From contig WPIO01000278.1 in NCBI GenBank assembly GCA_009760855.2, positions 1 to 57,500 of the forward strand: 57,500 nt of DNA, in the 5' to 3' direction. How positions within the stretch are numbered: the first letter of the stretch is position 1; each line of letters begins with the position of its first letter. Position numbers and translations under genes: made by a program. Positions 22,801 through 38,544 of this stretch are shown here, piece by piece. The notes beneath the pieces were generated by a model, which did not search any database, was not told the origin of the DNA, and saw nothing but the letters and a program-made list of their open reading frames with translations. The DNA is from Cristatella mucedo (taxonomy: Eukaryota; Bryozoa; Phylactolaemata; Cristatellidae).

Positions 22801-25490
22801 GTTCCCGCTCTCTGTCGTTTCTCGTTCTCATCTCATGCTACGCCCTGCTCCTCTTCCCACTCGCGCTTTCTCAGCTTGCTCTTTTTATTCAGCTCCTTTA
22901 CTCTTTCTCTCTTGGTGTTTTACTGGCTCTCTTCTGCTCTCTCCTTCAGCTATTTCGTTCTTACGCTATCTCTCTGTCTCACTTTCAATCTGCCGCTCTC
23001 CTCCTCAGTCTATTGCTCCTCTTTTCTCTCTCTCGCTCTCTACTCCTGACACATCTAATTTCGCTCTGTGGCGTCTCGTGTCCAGTACGTCGTGAAAAGC
23101 AGGTCATACTGGCAGATGTGTCGACTCATCTTTATGTATGATGCTTGATGTGTGGATACAATATGCATTACCAGTGATTATAAGCAGATGTAAATCTGTA
23201 TGTGTCATAATGTAATAATATGGATATGTCACTCCTGCTCTCTCGGCTCTCATCGGCCCATCTCGTTCTATGTACATCAAATATATATATCTGTCACTCT
23301 CTGTCACTGGCTCGCGTTTCAACCGACTCGCGTGTCTCTTTCGCACGCCTCCTGACTTTTGCTGTCGACTCATCTGATCTCAGTGGCGCTGTCTCTCCGC
23401 TCGGCTCTCCCTCTTTCTCTCCTTCCCTGCTCTCTCTTGCTCTCTCTCTCTCTTGCACCCTCGCTCTTGCAGGCTGATTTTCTCTTGCTCTCGCTCTCTC
23501 CACCTGTAGCTCTTTTTCGTGGTTTCTTGCTCGCTCTGTTGCTGTCTCACTTGTTTCTTCTTTCTCGCTCTCTTTCTCACTCCGTTCTCCCTACCTCTCT
23601 CTCTCTCTCTCTCGCTCTCTCGCCCTCTCTCGCTTGCTCTCTTTTGCTTTCTCTCTCGCTCTCTTTCCCTCTCGCTTTCTCTTCCTCTGAGCTCTCATTC
23701 CTCTCTCACTCTCGCTCGATGTCACATTCTTTGCTTTCTGTCTGTCACCGGACCATACTCTAGACTACTGTCCTACTCAGCTGTCTCTCGCTTATCTAAA
23801 CTCGCTCTACACATCAAGTCTATGTCTCTCTCTTGCTTTCTTTCACAGATCTATTTGTCTACTCTCTGCGTTTTCTGTCTCCTCTTTCTCTCGTTCGCTC
23901 TCTCTTGCTCTCACTCTCTATTTGTCTCTCTCTCGCATCTAGTCACTATCCTCTAGATCTTTCTGTCTAACGCTCTCTTCCCTCGGTCTTCTCCCTCTTT
24001 CTCGCTCTCGCTCGCTCTTTCTCTCCGTTTCTGAGGTCTCTATCTCTACTCTGGTCTCGTTGTGTGTTTGTCGTTCCTTGCTCAGTTTCGCTCTCGTATC
24101 CGGCTCTCAACTCTCATGAACGCTCTACCTCTCTGGCTGTTATCCTAAGAACTTGCTTAACGTTATCTATCTCATGATCTGGCTCTCCCGAACCCTCTCG
24201 CCGTTGCTCTGTTCTCTCGTCGTCTAGTTCCTCGCTCTGTGTCAGCTGGCACGCTCTCTTAGTTGTTCTTAATTACGGTCGTGTTTGCTGTCTCGCTTTT
24301 TCAACTCTCGCTCTGCCCGATCCCTCTCGCTGTCTTTCGCTCGCTCTCAACTCTCTCGTGTTCTCTATCTTCTCGTTTCAACAATACTTCGGTTTGCTTT
24401 GTCTCGTTGTTTTCTCTCGCTCTCTCTTCTCCCTAACTGAACTCCTTATTTTCTTGCTCCCTTTCTCTGACATATCTTTTGTTCTCGGAAAAAACTCGCT
24501 TCCTCGATCTCTCGCTCTCTCTCTCTCACTTACTTCACTCTCGCTCATCTCTCTCGCTCTGTGCTGCCTCTCGCTCATTCTTCACTCTTATTTCTCCCCG
24601 AGTATTCTACTGCAATGCTCTCGCTCGATCTATCTAACTCGCTCTCTATCTATCTAATTTATCTCACTTTCTTTCTTTTCACTTGCTCCCGTGTTCATGT
24701 CTCGTCCTCTGTTTCTCCTCTCGCTTAGCTCTCTCGCTCCATTCCCTCTTGCTTCTTGCTCTTTCGTTCTCTCAATCTCGCTCTCTCTCTCTCTCTCGCG
24801 TTCTCCCCGCCGCCCGCTCTCGCTCGCTCTATTGCTCTCTCTTGCTCTCACGCTCTCCCTCAGTTGACACTTGCTCACGTCTTACCGCTATCTCTATTAT
24901 TCGTTTTCTCTCTCTTTGCGCCCTCACACAAGTTGTCTCTTGTCTGCCTATCTCTTTGGTCTCTATCTACCGCTCCTCTCTCTCTCCTCTCTCTTTCTTT
25001 GCTCCCTCAGCTCTTCGCTTCGCGTCTAATCTCGTCTCACATCACTAACGTGCTCGTGTGTTCTCTCGTTCGATTTCTGAATGTCTCATTTCTTGTTCTG
25101 TGTACACTCGGCTTTACTTTCTCGCTTTGGGTCTTTATCACTGTGGCTTCTTCTTGTACTCTATCTGTATCTCCACGTTTGTTTCATCTTTGTACTTGTA
25201 TTCCCCCCCGACTCTTCTTCTGGTTCGCTTCACTCACAACTCTTTGCTTGTTCTCTATCTCTCTCGCTTTTCTCTCGCTCTTGTCTTATCCTCTTAGCTC
25301 TTTCTAACTCTGTCTTTCTACCCGGCTCACTCTACGCAAAGCTCTGCTCTCTCGCCTCGTCGGCACTCCTCGTAGCTCGCTCTATATCTAGCTATTCACT
25401 GGTCTCGTCACTCTCCTTGCTCTCTGTCTTTTTCTGTTTCTCCCTCTATATCGCTCAGTCTTCGCTTCTTTTCCATTGCTCTTGCTTTCG

Positions 25491-25522
<32 letters not shown>

Positions 25523-28190
25523 TTATCTCTCTCGTTCTGTTAAAGGTGCGTTCTTAACTAGACATAGCATCCGTATCATATGTTTATATACAGTATATAT
25601 ATATATATACATATATATAAATATATATATAAACATATGCAGCTTTGGCTCTCTGTCGGCTGTCTATATAAACAACGCAGGTGCATGATATATATATATA
25701 TATGTTTTGTATCTATCATGTCAAACAAGCAAACTTATGCGATGCTGAAACATATATAATCTTATGTCGTGCTATATGTATATTTGACTCATATCGGTTA
25801 TCATTTAATAATAACCTATATATAAACATATATAAATATATATTTTGAAACATAATGGCCCTCTTATGCTACGTGCTGTATATATATATATATATATATA
25901 TACATATATATGCTGTAGCTATGCAAATACTATCCAGCACATATGACTGCATACAACAATATACAGCTACTAGGTTCTCTCATCAGCTATCATCTATACT
26001 ACAGCGGGCTCTACTCATATCGTCACTATGTCATATGCGCTGTCTCGTATGATATCATATATAATGTAAATATCTGACTATGCTGTCTCTTTCATGTAGC
26101 TATCTGTGTAAACAAATATCTGCTGCTATGTCGGCTTTGTCCGTGCGTATATATAATATATAATATACGCTCTTGCCTTGATTAAAACTCTGTCTTGAGT
26201 CATCTTTACTCTGTCTCTAAATCATAACTGATCTCTATCTTATCGTTCTCTGTTACTCCGTTCATACTCTCTCTATACTACTCTGTATCTCTTGCTCTGC
26301 TCCTCTATGTTTCTCTTGATTTCGTCTTTCTCTCCCTCGCTTTATCTCAGCTCTTAATCCCTCCCTCTTCCTCTCAATCTCTTTTTCTCGTTCTCTTTCT
26401 GTCTCTCTTGCTATATCTCTCCCTTCTGCTCTCTTTCTCAGTCTCTCTCTCTATCTTGCTCTCTCTGTTGCTCTCTCACTGGCCCTCTCTGATCATCTGT
26501 CAGATCTCTCTGTCTCAGCTCTCTCTGACAAAGCTTTTGCACCTCAGCTCTCTACTACTCCCTCTCTCTCTCTCTCTCTTGCTTTCTCTGTTTCTCTGCA
26601 TCTCGCCTAGTCTCTGCTCTCTCTTTCTTACTTTCTCTTGCGTCCCGCCTTGCATTCGCTATCTCTCGCAATACAACGCTCTGCTTTCCTTTCGCTTTCG
26701 TCTCTTTTGCTCTCTCTTTCTTGCTCTCTCTCTCCTCTCTCTCTCTTCTCTCTCTCTCGTGTCGCTCGAACTCGCTGGCTCTCTCACGCTCCTCTCTCAC
26801 TTGTCGCGCTCTCTTACTCTCTCGGGTCTCGCTCGCCTTTCTCTATATCGCTTCTTTTCTCTCTGTATCTCCTCTCTATAATCTTCTTCCTTCTCTATAA
26901 GCTATCTCCTTCGTTCTCTAGATCTCTCTTTATCTCAATTCTCTCGTGCCCTATCTCCATCAGTTCTCGCTGTCAGCTATATCTTTAACTCTCCTGCTCT
27001 GTCTCTAACTCGCGGCTCTTTCACATTCGCTCTTACCCCGAGTTCTCTGTTTATCTTTCGCTCGTCCCTTATATACAGATCTCTCTCGTTTATCTGTTAC
27101 ATATGGTTCCGCTCTTCCTTACCTCGTGCAACCCCTCACTCGCCCTCTCACGCTCCTCCCTATCTCATCACGCTCTACCGTCGCTCCTTTTCAATAGCTC
27201 TCGCTCCACTCATCGCTCACCCTCCTCTCTCTCACTTTCTTTTGCTCCCCACCTCTCGATCTCTTTAATCTCTATTCGCTCATTCCCTCGCGCGTACCTC
27301 TGTTCACACTTTCTCATCTTACAACCTCGATACTATCTGCTCCTCTCTCTCACTCTCTTAGTCACTAGGCTTTTACTGTACTCAACTTTCCTCCTCTTGC
27401 GGGCTCCTCTCTTCCGCGGCTCTCTTCTCCCCGCTCTCTTTCTCGCTTCGCTCTCTTTCTCTGGAGCTCCCACGCACTCTTGATCGCTCTCTTATCTCCC
27501 TCTCGCTTCGAGCGTTTGCAACCTCCTTGATATTCGCACTCTCTTCTCTACGTTTACTCCTCTCGCAACGATCCCACTCTGGCTTTCGAGGATCTCGCAC
27601 TAGATCTCTCTCTATCTCTATCTAACACTCTCTTGTGTTCTGATTCTCGTTTCTTCCCTCTCTTTTCGCCGCGGGCTCTCTCTTCCTCTCGTCTCTCTCA
27701 TCTTGCTCCTACGCTCTCTCTAAACTCTCTCTCTCTCTCTTACGCGCTTCTCGCTGTACTCGCGGCCTCTCTCTTACTTGCCTCCTCTCTTACTCGCTCT
27801 CTAAGCATCCGCTCTCATTTTCCTTTGGTCACTCTCTGGCTCCCATCGACATCTTCACTTGCTCTCCTCTCGGCTCTTTCCTCGCTATCTTATCGCTCTC
27901 TCACAGCTCGCTCTCGCGCTCTGGCGGGCGTTCTCTAAGCTCTCCTCGCTTTCTCTCGCTCCCAACCTCTCTAACTCTAAATCTCATTGGTCGAATCGTT
28001 CCCTCTCGCTTTCCCCACTCCCTGTAACTTCCCGTGCGACTCTCGTCACTCGCCTCGCTCTTATTAACTCAACCTCGTTCTCTAATCGTTCTATCTCGTT
28101 CCTATCTCGGTCGAAAAATCTCGTTCTTTCTAGTTCTTTCTCGCGTTCTATCTCGTTCTAACTCTATCTGTCTCGTTATAATCCCTGTCT
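22801..28190 (+). repeat. CT/CGCT/TTGCT pyrimidine field, copy B
   Basis: Colinear with 40,164-45,260 of copy C, with shared landmarks at TTGCAGGCTGATTTTCT (about 23,467) and CCATTGCTCTTGCTTTCGC (about 25,473). The right end grades into CTAACTCTAGCTC near 28,190. Open frames are Ser/Leu or Arg/Glu low complexity. Confidence 0.8.
25570..26185. other. AT-rich island replacing CT sequence, copy B
   Basis: About 610 bp of ATATATATAAAC, CATATATAAT and TATGCGATGC-type sequence. The flanks align with C near 42,690 (TCTCTCTCGTTCT) and 43,340 (GCCTTATTCG), where C has 650 bp of pure CT-type repeat. The position agrees closely with the AT island of copy A. Confidence 0.65.
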
Positions 28191-29142
28191 CCTCTCGCTA
28201 ACTCTAGCTCTAGCTCTCTCCTAAACTCTAGCTCCATCTCCCTCTCCCCAAACTCTACTCTAACACTAGCTCTTCTGACTATAACTCTAGCCCCTCGTGA
28301 CTCTTACTCTAGCTCTCTGACTCTAACTCGACGCTCTCTGATCCACCTCTCGCTCTCTCTCACACACCAGCTCTCTGCACTCTAACTCGACCTTCTCTCT
28401 GGACTCTAAACTTTGGCTCTCTGACTGACTCTAGCTATTTCTTCTATATCTGACTCTAAACTGTAGCTCTCTCCAGCGGACTATAGCTCTCTCGCTGACT
28501 ATAGATCTCTCTGACTCCGAACTCTCTCTCTCTGACCTCTAACTCTCTCTCTCTGACTCTACTCTAGCTCTAGCTCTCCTAATCTAACTCTCTTCTCCCT
28601 AACCTATCTCTACTCTATCTCTCTCGCTAACTCTCTCTCTGACTCTAACTCTAGCTCTCTCTCTAACACTAGATCTCTGACTCTAACTCTCTCTCTCTAA
28701 CTCTATATCTATCTCTCTGACCCTCCCTCTGACTCTCCACCTAACTCTAGTTCTCTCTCTCTCTATCTATCTATCTTACTCTAGCTCTAAACTCTAACTC
28801 TCCCTATGACTCTCCCCCTCCCCCCTAACTCTAGCTCCTCTCCCTAACTCTATCTCTCTCTCTCTCTAACTACTAGCTCCTAGCTCTCTTAATCTAACTC
28901 CTCTCTCTCTATCTCTCTTATAACTCTCTTTAATCTAACTCTCTCTCTACATCTCCCTCTAACTCTCTCTCTCTGACTCTCTTCCTAACTCTCTCTCTAA
29001 CTCTAGCTCTCTCTCTCTAGATATCTATCTTACTCTAGCTCTAACTCTAACTCTCCCTGTGACTCTCCCCTAACTCTAGCTCTCTCTCTACGCTCTCTCT
29101 CTAACTCTCTCTCTAACTCTCTCTCTCTCTCTCTCTCTCTCT

Positions 29143-29175
<33 letters not shown>

Positions 29176-30123
29176 ACTGTCTCTCTAACTCTCCCTATGA
29201 CTCTCTCTCCTAACTGATCTCTATACTCTCTCTCTAACTCTCTCTCTAAACTCTCTCTCTATCCCTCTCTCTCTATAACTCTCCTAACTCTTCATCTCTA
29301 ACTCTCTCACTTCTATCTACTCCCCCCTGACTCTATCTCTCTCTGACTCATCTCTCTTCCTCTAACACTAGCTCTCTCACTCTAACTCTAACTCTCTCTC
29401 TAACTAGCTATCTATGACTCTGACCTCTCGCTCTGACTCTCCACCTAACTCTAGTTCTCTCTCTTCTCCTCTAGCTATCTATCTTACTCTAGCTCTCTCT
29501 TCTAGCTCTAGATCTCGCCCCTAACTCTATCATCTCTCTCTCTCTCGAATCTCTCCCTAACTTCTCTCTCTCTAACTCTATATCTATGACTCTGACCCTC
29601 CCTCTGACTCTCCACCTAACTCTAGTTCTCTCTCTCTCTAGCTATCTATCTTACTCTAGCTCTAACTCTAACTCTCCCTGTGACTCTCCCCCTAACCTCT
29701 AGCTCTCTCCCCTAACTCTCCTCTCTCTCAACTCTCTCTCTCTAGACTCTCTCTCGTATCTAACTCTCTCTCTATAACTCTCTCTCTCTAAACTCTCTCT
29801 CTCTCTCTAACTCTCCTCTCTCTGAGCCACCTTTCTGACCCTTTCTCTCTGACTCTAACTTTGGCTCTCTGACTGACTCTAGCTCTCTCTCTCTCTGACT
29901 CTAACTTTAGCTCTCTGACTGACTCTAGCTCTCTCTCTGACTCTAGCTCTCTCTGACTCTAACTCTCTCTCTCTCTGACTCTAACTCTCTCTCTCTGACT
30001 CTAACTCTAGCTCTAGCTCTCCTAATCTAACTCTCTCTCTCTAACTCTCTCTCTAACTCTATCTCTCTCTCTCTCTCTCTCTCTGACTCTAACTCTAGCT
30101 CTCTCTCTAACACTAGATCTCTG

Positions 30124-30155
<32 letters not shown>

Positions 30156-30278
30156 TACTCTATCTCTCTCTCTATCTCTCTCTCTAACTCTCTCTCTGAC
30201 TCTCTTCCTAACTCTCTCTCTGACTCTATCTCTATCTCTCTAACTCTCTCTCTGACTCTCCCCCTAACTCTATCTCTC

Positions 30279-30318
<40 letters not shown>

Positions 30319-30527
30319 ACTCTATATCTATGACTCTGACCCTCCCTCTGACTCTCCACCTAACTCTAGTTCTCTCTCTCTAGATATCTATCTTACTCTA
30401 GCTCTAACTCTAACTCTCCCTGTGACTCTCCCCCTAACTCTAGCTCTCTCTCTCTAACTCTCTCTCTAACTCTCTCTCTAACTCTCTCTCTAACTCTCTC
30501 TCTAACTCTCTCTCTAACTCTCTCTCT

Positions 30528-30562
<35 letters not shown>

Positions 30563-30735
30563 GCTATCTATCTTACTCTAGCTCTAACTCTCCCTATGAC
30601 TCTCTCCCCCTAACTCTATCTCTCACTCTAGCTCTAGCTCTCTTAATCTAACTCTCTCTCTATCCCTCTCTCTATAACTCTCCTAACTCTCTCTCTAACT
30701 CTCTAACTCTCTCTCTGACTCTCCCCCTGACTCTA

Positions 30736-30768
<33 letters not shown>

Positions 30769-30810
30769 CTAACTCTCTCTCTCACTCTAACTCTAACTCT
30801 CTCTAACTCT

Positions 30811-35740
<4,930 letters not shown>

Positions 35741-35817
35741 GCTTTAACTCTGCTTTAACTCTGCTTTAACTCTGCTTTAACTCTGCTTTAACTCTGCTTT
35801 AACTCTGCTTTAACTCT
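35741..35817 (+). repeat. 11-bp minisatellite (CTTTAACTCTG)n, copy C
   Basis: Seven perfect copies bounded by CTAGATATCTCTCTCTCT on the left and TAAGCTCTAACACTAGCTC on the right. The block 35,818-35,968 that follows (GACTCCAAGCTCGCACTCTA and TCTGTAACACTAGCTCTCTC) is single-copy within the unit and links the array to core 1. Confidence 0.97.
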
Positions 35818-35968
35818 AAGCTCTAACACTAGCTCTCTGTCTCTAACTCTATCTCTGACTATATCTCTGACTCTATCTTTTCCTCTCTGAGCTCTCTTTC
35901 TGACTCCAAGCTCGCACTCTAAACTCTCGCTCTAGCTCTATCTGTAACACTAGCTCTCTCTGTAACTC

Positions 35969-36120
35969 TTAGGATTTTCATTTTCTTATATAGTCGTACT
36001 TTTCATGAACGTTAAAAATAAGTGTCTATTTTTCTTTTAGCAGGGGAGATAATTTCCTTGTGACAACGGTGGTTTGAAGGAACTACCAGCTTCTATCTCT
36101 TGCTCTATCCTCTATCAAAT
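35969..36120 (+). repeat. Conserved core of cassette 1, copy C
   Basis: TTAGGATTTTCATTTTCTTA, TATAGTCGTACTTTTCATGA, TTCTTTTAGCAGGGGAGATA, ATTTCCTTGTGACAACGGTG and GGAACTACCAGCTTCTATCT in order. It shares the TAGGATTTT start, the T-run plus AGCAGG, the TTTCCTTGTGA block and the GGAACTACCAGCTT block with cores 2 and 3, but lacks the GAGCTGACACTAAGTT lead. A TA tract (36,121-36,165) follows. Confidence 0.9.
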
Positions 36121-36179
36121 TATATATATATATATCTGTAAAATTTATATATTATATTAAATATCTTTTCTGTTTCTCG

Positions 36180-37145
36180 CTCCTTATAGGTCGCTCGTCT
36201 GTGCGAAGTCGCTTGTCGCTAGTCGCTATCGCTAGTCTACGGCGGTCTCCCTTCAGCAGTCTCTCGCTGGCGGTCTCTCACTAGCGGTATGTAGCTGGCG
36301 GTGTCGTTCTGGCAATCTCTCTCTGGCGGTGTCTCGCTAGCGGTGTCTCGCTAGCGGTGTCTCGCTAGCGGTGTCTCGCTAGCGGTGTCTCGCTAGCGGT
36401 GTCTCGCTAGCGGTGTCTCGCTAGCGGTCTCTCGCTAGCGGTCTCTCGCTAGCGGTCTCTCGCTAGCGGTCTCTCGCTAGTGGTCTCTCGCTTGCGGTGT
36501 CTCGCTTGCGGTGTCTCGCTTGCGGTCTCTCGCTAGCGGTCTATCGCTAGCGGTCTCTCGTTTGCGGTCTCTCGTTTGCGGTCTCTCGCTTGCGGTATCT
36601 CGCTTGCGGTATGGCAGTCTCTTTTTAACGGTCTCTCGCTAGTGGTCATTCGCGGGCGGACTCTCTCTAGCGGTCTGGCAGTCTCTCTTTCATGGTTTCT
36701 CACTAGCGGTCTCTCGTTTGCAGTATCTCGCTGGCCGTTTTTTTCTTACGGTCTCATTATGGCGGTCTGGCGGTTCCTTTTTCATGGTATCTCGCTAGCG
36801 GCCTGGCGCTAGCGGGCTAGCGGTATCTCTGTACCGGTCTGTAGCAACTGGTCTCTCGCTAGCGGTCATTCGCGGGCCGTCCCTCTCTGGCGGTCTCTTT
36901 TAACGGATTCTCGCTAGCGGCCTCTCGCTGGCGGTCATTCGCAGGCAGTCACTCACTCTGGCGGACTCTTACCGGCGGTTTCTCGTTGACATGCTCTGGC
37001 TGGCGGTCTCTTGCCGTCGGTCTCTCGCCACCAGTCTGGCGGCCTCACGCTTGCGGTCTCCCACTGACAGTATGCAGCTGGTGGTCTGTCTCTTGTGGCC
37101 TCTATCCGTGTTTACGTGCATAGTCGTTTAGGTCATAGGTCGGCC
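36180..37145 (+). repeat. CpG-rich GCGGT zone of cassette 1, copy C
   Basis: Begins TATAGGTCGCTCGTCTGTGC and CGCTAGTCTACGGCGGTCTC, then about 280 bp of perfect and near-perfect 14-bp repeats, then irregular words (GGCGGTCATTCGCAGGCAG, CTCGCTGGCGG). It ends with the conserved block GTGGTCTGTCTCTTGTGGCC to CATAGGTCGGCC before core 2. It is much richer in CpG than the CTAACTCT fields. Confidence 0.9.
36329..36611 (+). repeat. 14-bp minisatellite GTSTCTCGCTAGCG, copy C
   Basis: Seven copies of GTGTCTCGCTAGCG, three of GTCTCTCGCTAGCG, one GTCTCTCGCTAGTG, then variants with CTTGCG and GTTTGCG to about 36,611. Each unit carries the 8-bp palindrome CGCTAGCG. Copy D has the same eleven leading units but six plus four plus one, a one-base difference in the seventh. 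Confidence 0.95.
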
Positions 37146-37310
37146 GAGCTGACACTAAGTTTAGGATTTTCCTTTTCTTATATAGACGTATTTTTCACGG
37201 AGGTAAGAAATAAATGTTTATTGTTTTTTTAGCAGGAAAGATAATTTCCTTGTGATAAGGGTGGTTTAAAGGAACTACCAGCTTCTATCACTTGTTCTAT
37301 CTACTATCTT
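37146..37310 (+). repeat. Conserved core of cassette 2, copy C
   Basis: GAGCTGACACTAAGTTTAGG, TTATATAGACGTATTTTTCA, CGGAGGTAAGAAATAAATG, a T-run plus AGCAGGAAAGATAA, TTTCCTTGTGATAAGGGTGG and GGAACTACCAGCTTCTATCA. The stretch from GGTAAG to TTTAGCAG looks like a 36-nt mini-intron, but cores 1 and 3 do not keep the donor side. Confidence 0.92.
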
Positions 37311-37390
37311 ATTTTATATATATATTATATATGATATATAAATATATATATATATATAATATATTTATTTAATATATTAAATATTATATC
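37311..37390. repeat. AT-dinucleotide tract after core 2, copy C
   Basis: TATATATATTATATATGATA, then TA alternation, then TTTATTTAATATATTAAATA. Nearly identical in D (52,757-52,832). Confidence 0.9.
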
Positions 37391-37694
37391 TTCTTCTGTC
37401 ACTCGCTCCTTGTTATAGGTCGCTAGCCTCTATAAATTCGCTCGTCGCTCGTCACAATCGCTAGTCGACGGCGGTTTCTCTTCGGCAGTCTCTCGCTGGC
37501 GGTCTCTCACTGGCGGTATGTAGCTGGCGGCTTGTAGCTGGCGGTATGTAGCTGGCGGCTTGTAGTTGGCGGTATGTAGCTGGCGGCGTCTTTCTGGCCG
37601 TCTTTCTGTGGCAGTCTCTCTCTGGCGGTCTCACGGTCTCTTGCTAGCGGCCTCGCGCGTGCGGTATCTCGCTCGCAGTATGGAGGTCTCTATT

Positions 37695-37980
37695 TTACGC
37701 AACGACATCTTCTCCGACTGCCGACTATGGCACGTCTTTTTCAGTGGTTCTGAACTGCTACTTCTATGCTACTCACTACCTCAACTGCTCTCCTAACTCT
37801 GCTATGCTTCCCACTTTCTGTTTGTTGCGTGAGACGAAGTCTATTGGCTACCGAATGCGTACCGAAAGCCGCTTAGGCTGTGAGTGCGCTAAACAAAACT
37901 CTCCTGCGTAACACCCACCTGGTCTTTATGACTTTGTGGTCACCGACGGAGATATATTACATTACATTACATTACATTTA
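37695..37980 (+). mobile_element. Retroelement-3'-end-like fragment with (ATTAC)4 tail, copy C
   Basis: Complex sequence with no internal repeats: GCAACGACATCTTCTCCGAC, GTGGTTCTGAACTGCTACTT, GAGACGAAGTCTATTGGCTA, CGAAAGCCGCTTAGGCTGTG, CACCTGGTCTTTATGACTTT and GTGGTCACCGACGGAG, ending in four ATTAC repeats. The layout suits the 3' end of a LINE or of a SINE with a LINE-derived tail. A box B-like GGTTCTGAAC is present but no matching box A, so a tRNA-derived head is not supported. Alternatively it is simply a unique satellite segment. Confidence 0.5.
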
Positions 37981-38125
37981 ATGGTCACTCGCTAGTGGTC
38001 TCTCGCTAGCAGTCATTCGCGGGCCGTCTCTCTCTCTCTCTCTGGCGGTCTCTCTCTGGAGGTCTTGTAGTATTTCTTTAACGTTTTTTCGCTAGCAGTC
38101 TCTCGCTTGCGGTATCTTCCTTACC

Positions 38126-38128
<3 letters not shown>

Positions 38129-38214
<86 letters not shown>
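38129..38214. repeat. (CT)n microsatellite, copy C
   Basis: About 86 bp of pure CT between TTCCTTACCCTC and TGGCGGTATCACTATAGCAG. The longest allele of this locus. Confidence 0.95.
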
Positions 38215-38216
<2 letters not shown>

Positions 38217-38544
38217 CGGTATCACTATAGCAGTCTGGCGGTCCCTTTTTCACGGTCTCTTGCTAGCGGTCTCTTGCTATCGGTCTGGCGGTACCTCTTT
38301 TATGGTCTCTCGCTAGCTCTCTCTCGCTGGCGGTGATTCGCGGGCAGTCACTCTCTATAGCGGTCTCTTACTGGCAGTTACTCTTAAGCAGGCTCTGGCT
38401 GGCGGTCTCTTGCCGTCGGTCTCTCGCTAGCAGTCTGGCGGCTTCTCGCTTGCCGTCTCTCACTGAAGGTATGTAGCTTGTGGTCTATCTCTTCCGGTTT
38501 CTATCTGTGTTTACTTGCATGGTCATTTAGGTCATACGTCGGCC

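Larger units (their letters stand above)
37391..38544 (+). repeat. GCTGGCGG/GCTAGCGG zone of cassette 2, copy C
   Basis: GCTCCTTGTTATAGGTCGCT, CCTCTATAAATTCGCTCG and AATCGCTAGTCGACGGCGGT open the zone. GTAGCTGGCGG-type repeats (37,517-37,587), the tailed fragment (37,695-37,980), the (CT)n tract and further GCTAGCGG words follow. A 76-residue + frame (37,566-37,796) covers the repeats and the start of the fragment; it is broken by a single T insertion in D and is not called a gene. Confidence 0.88.

Noticed and set aside
36329-36611. CRISPR-like array
   Set aside because: The 14-bp units are contiguous with no unique spacers, and no cas-like gene exists in the window.
37741-37770. tRNA or tRNA-derived SINE head (box B-like GGTTCTGAAC)
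   Set aside because: No box A at the right distance and no foldable cloverleaf could be seen around it.
37566-37796. 76-residue + frame covering the GTAGCTGGCGG repeats and the tailed fragment
   Set aside because: One T insertion truncates it in D, A has a different frame, and the sequence is low complexity followed by part of a noncoding-looking fragment.
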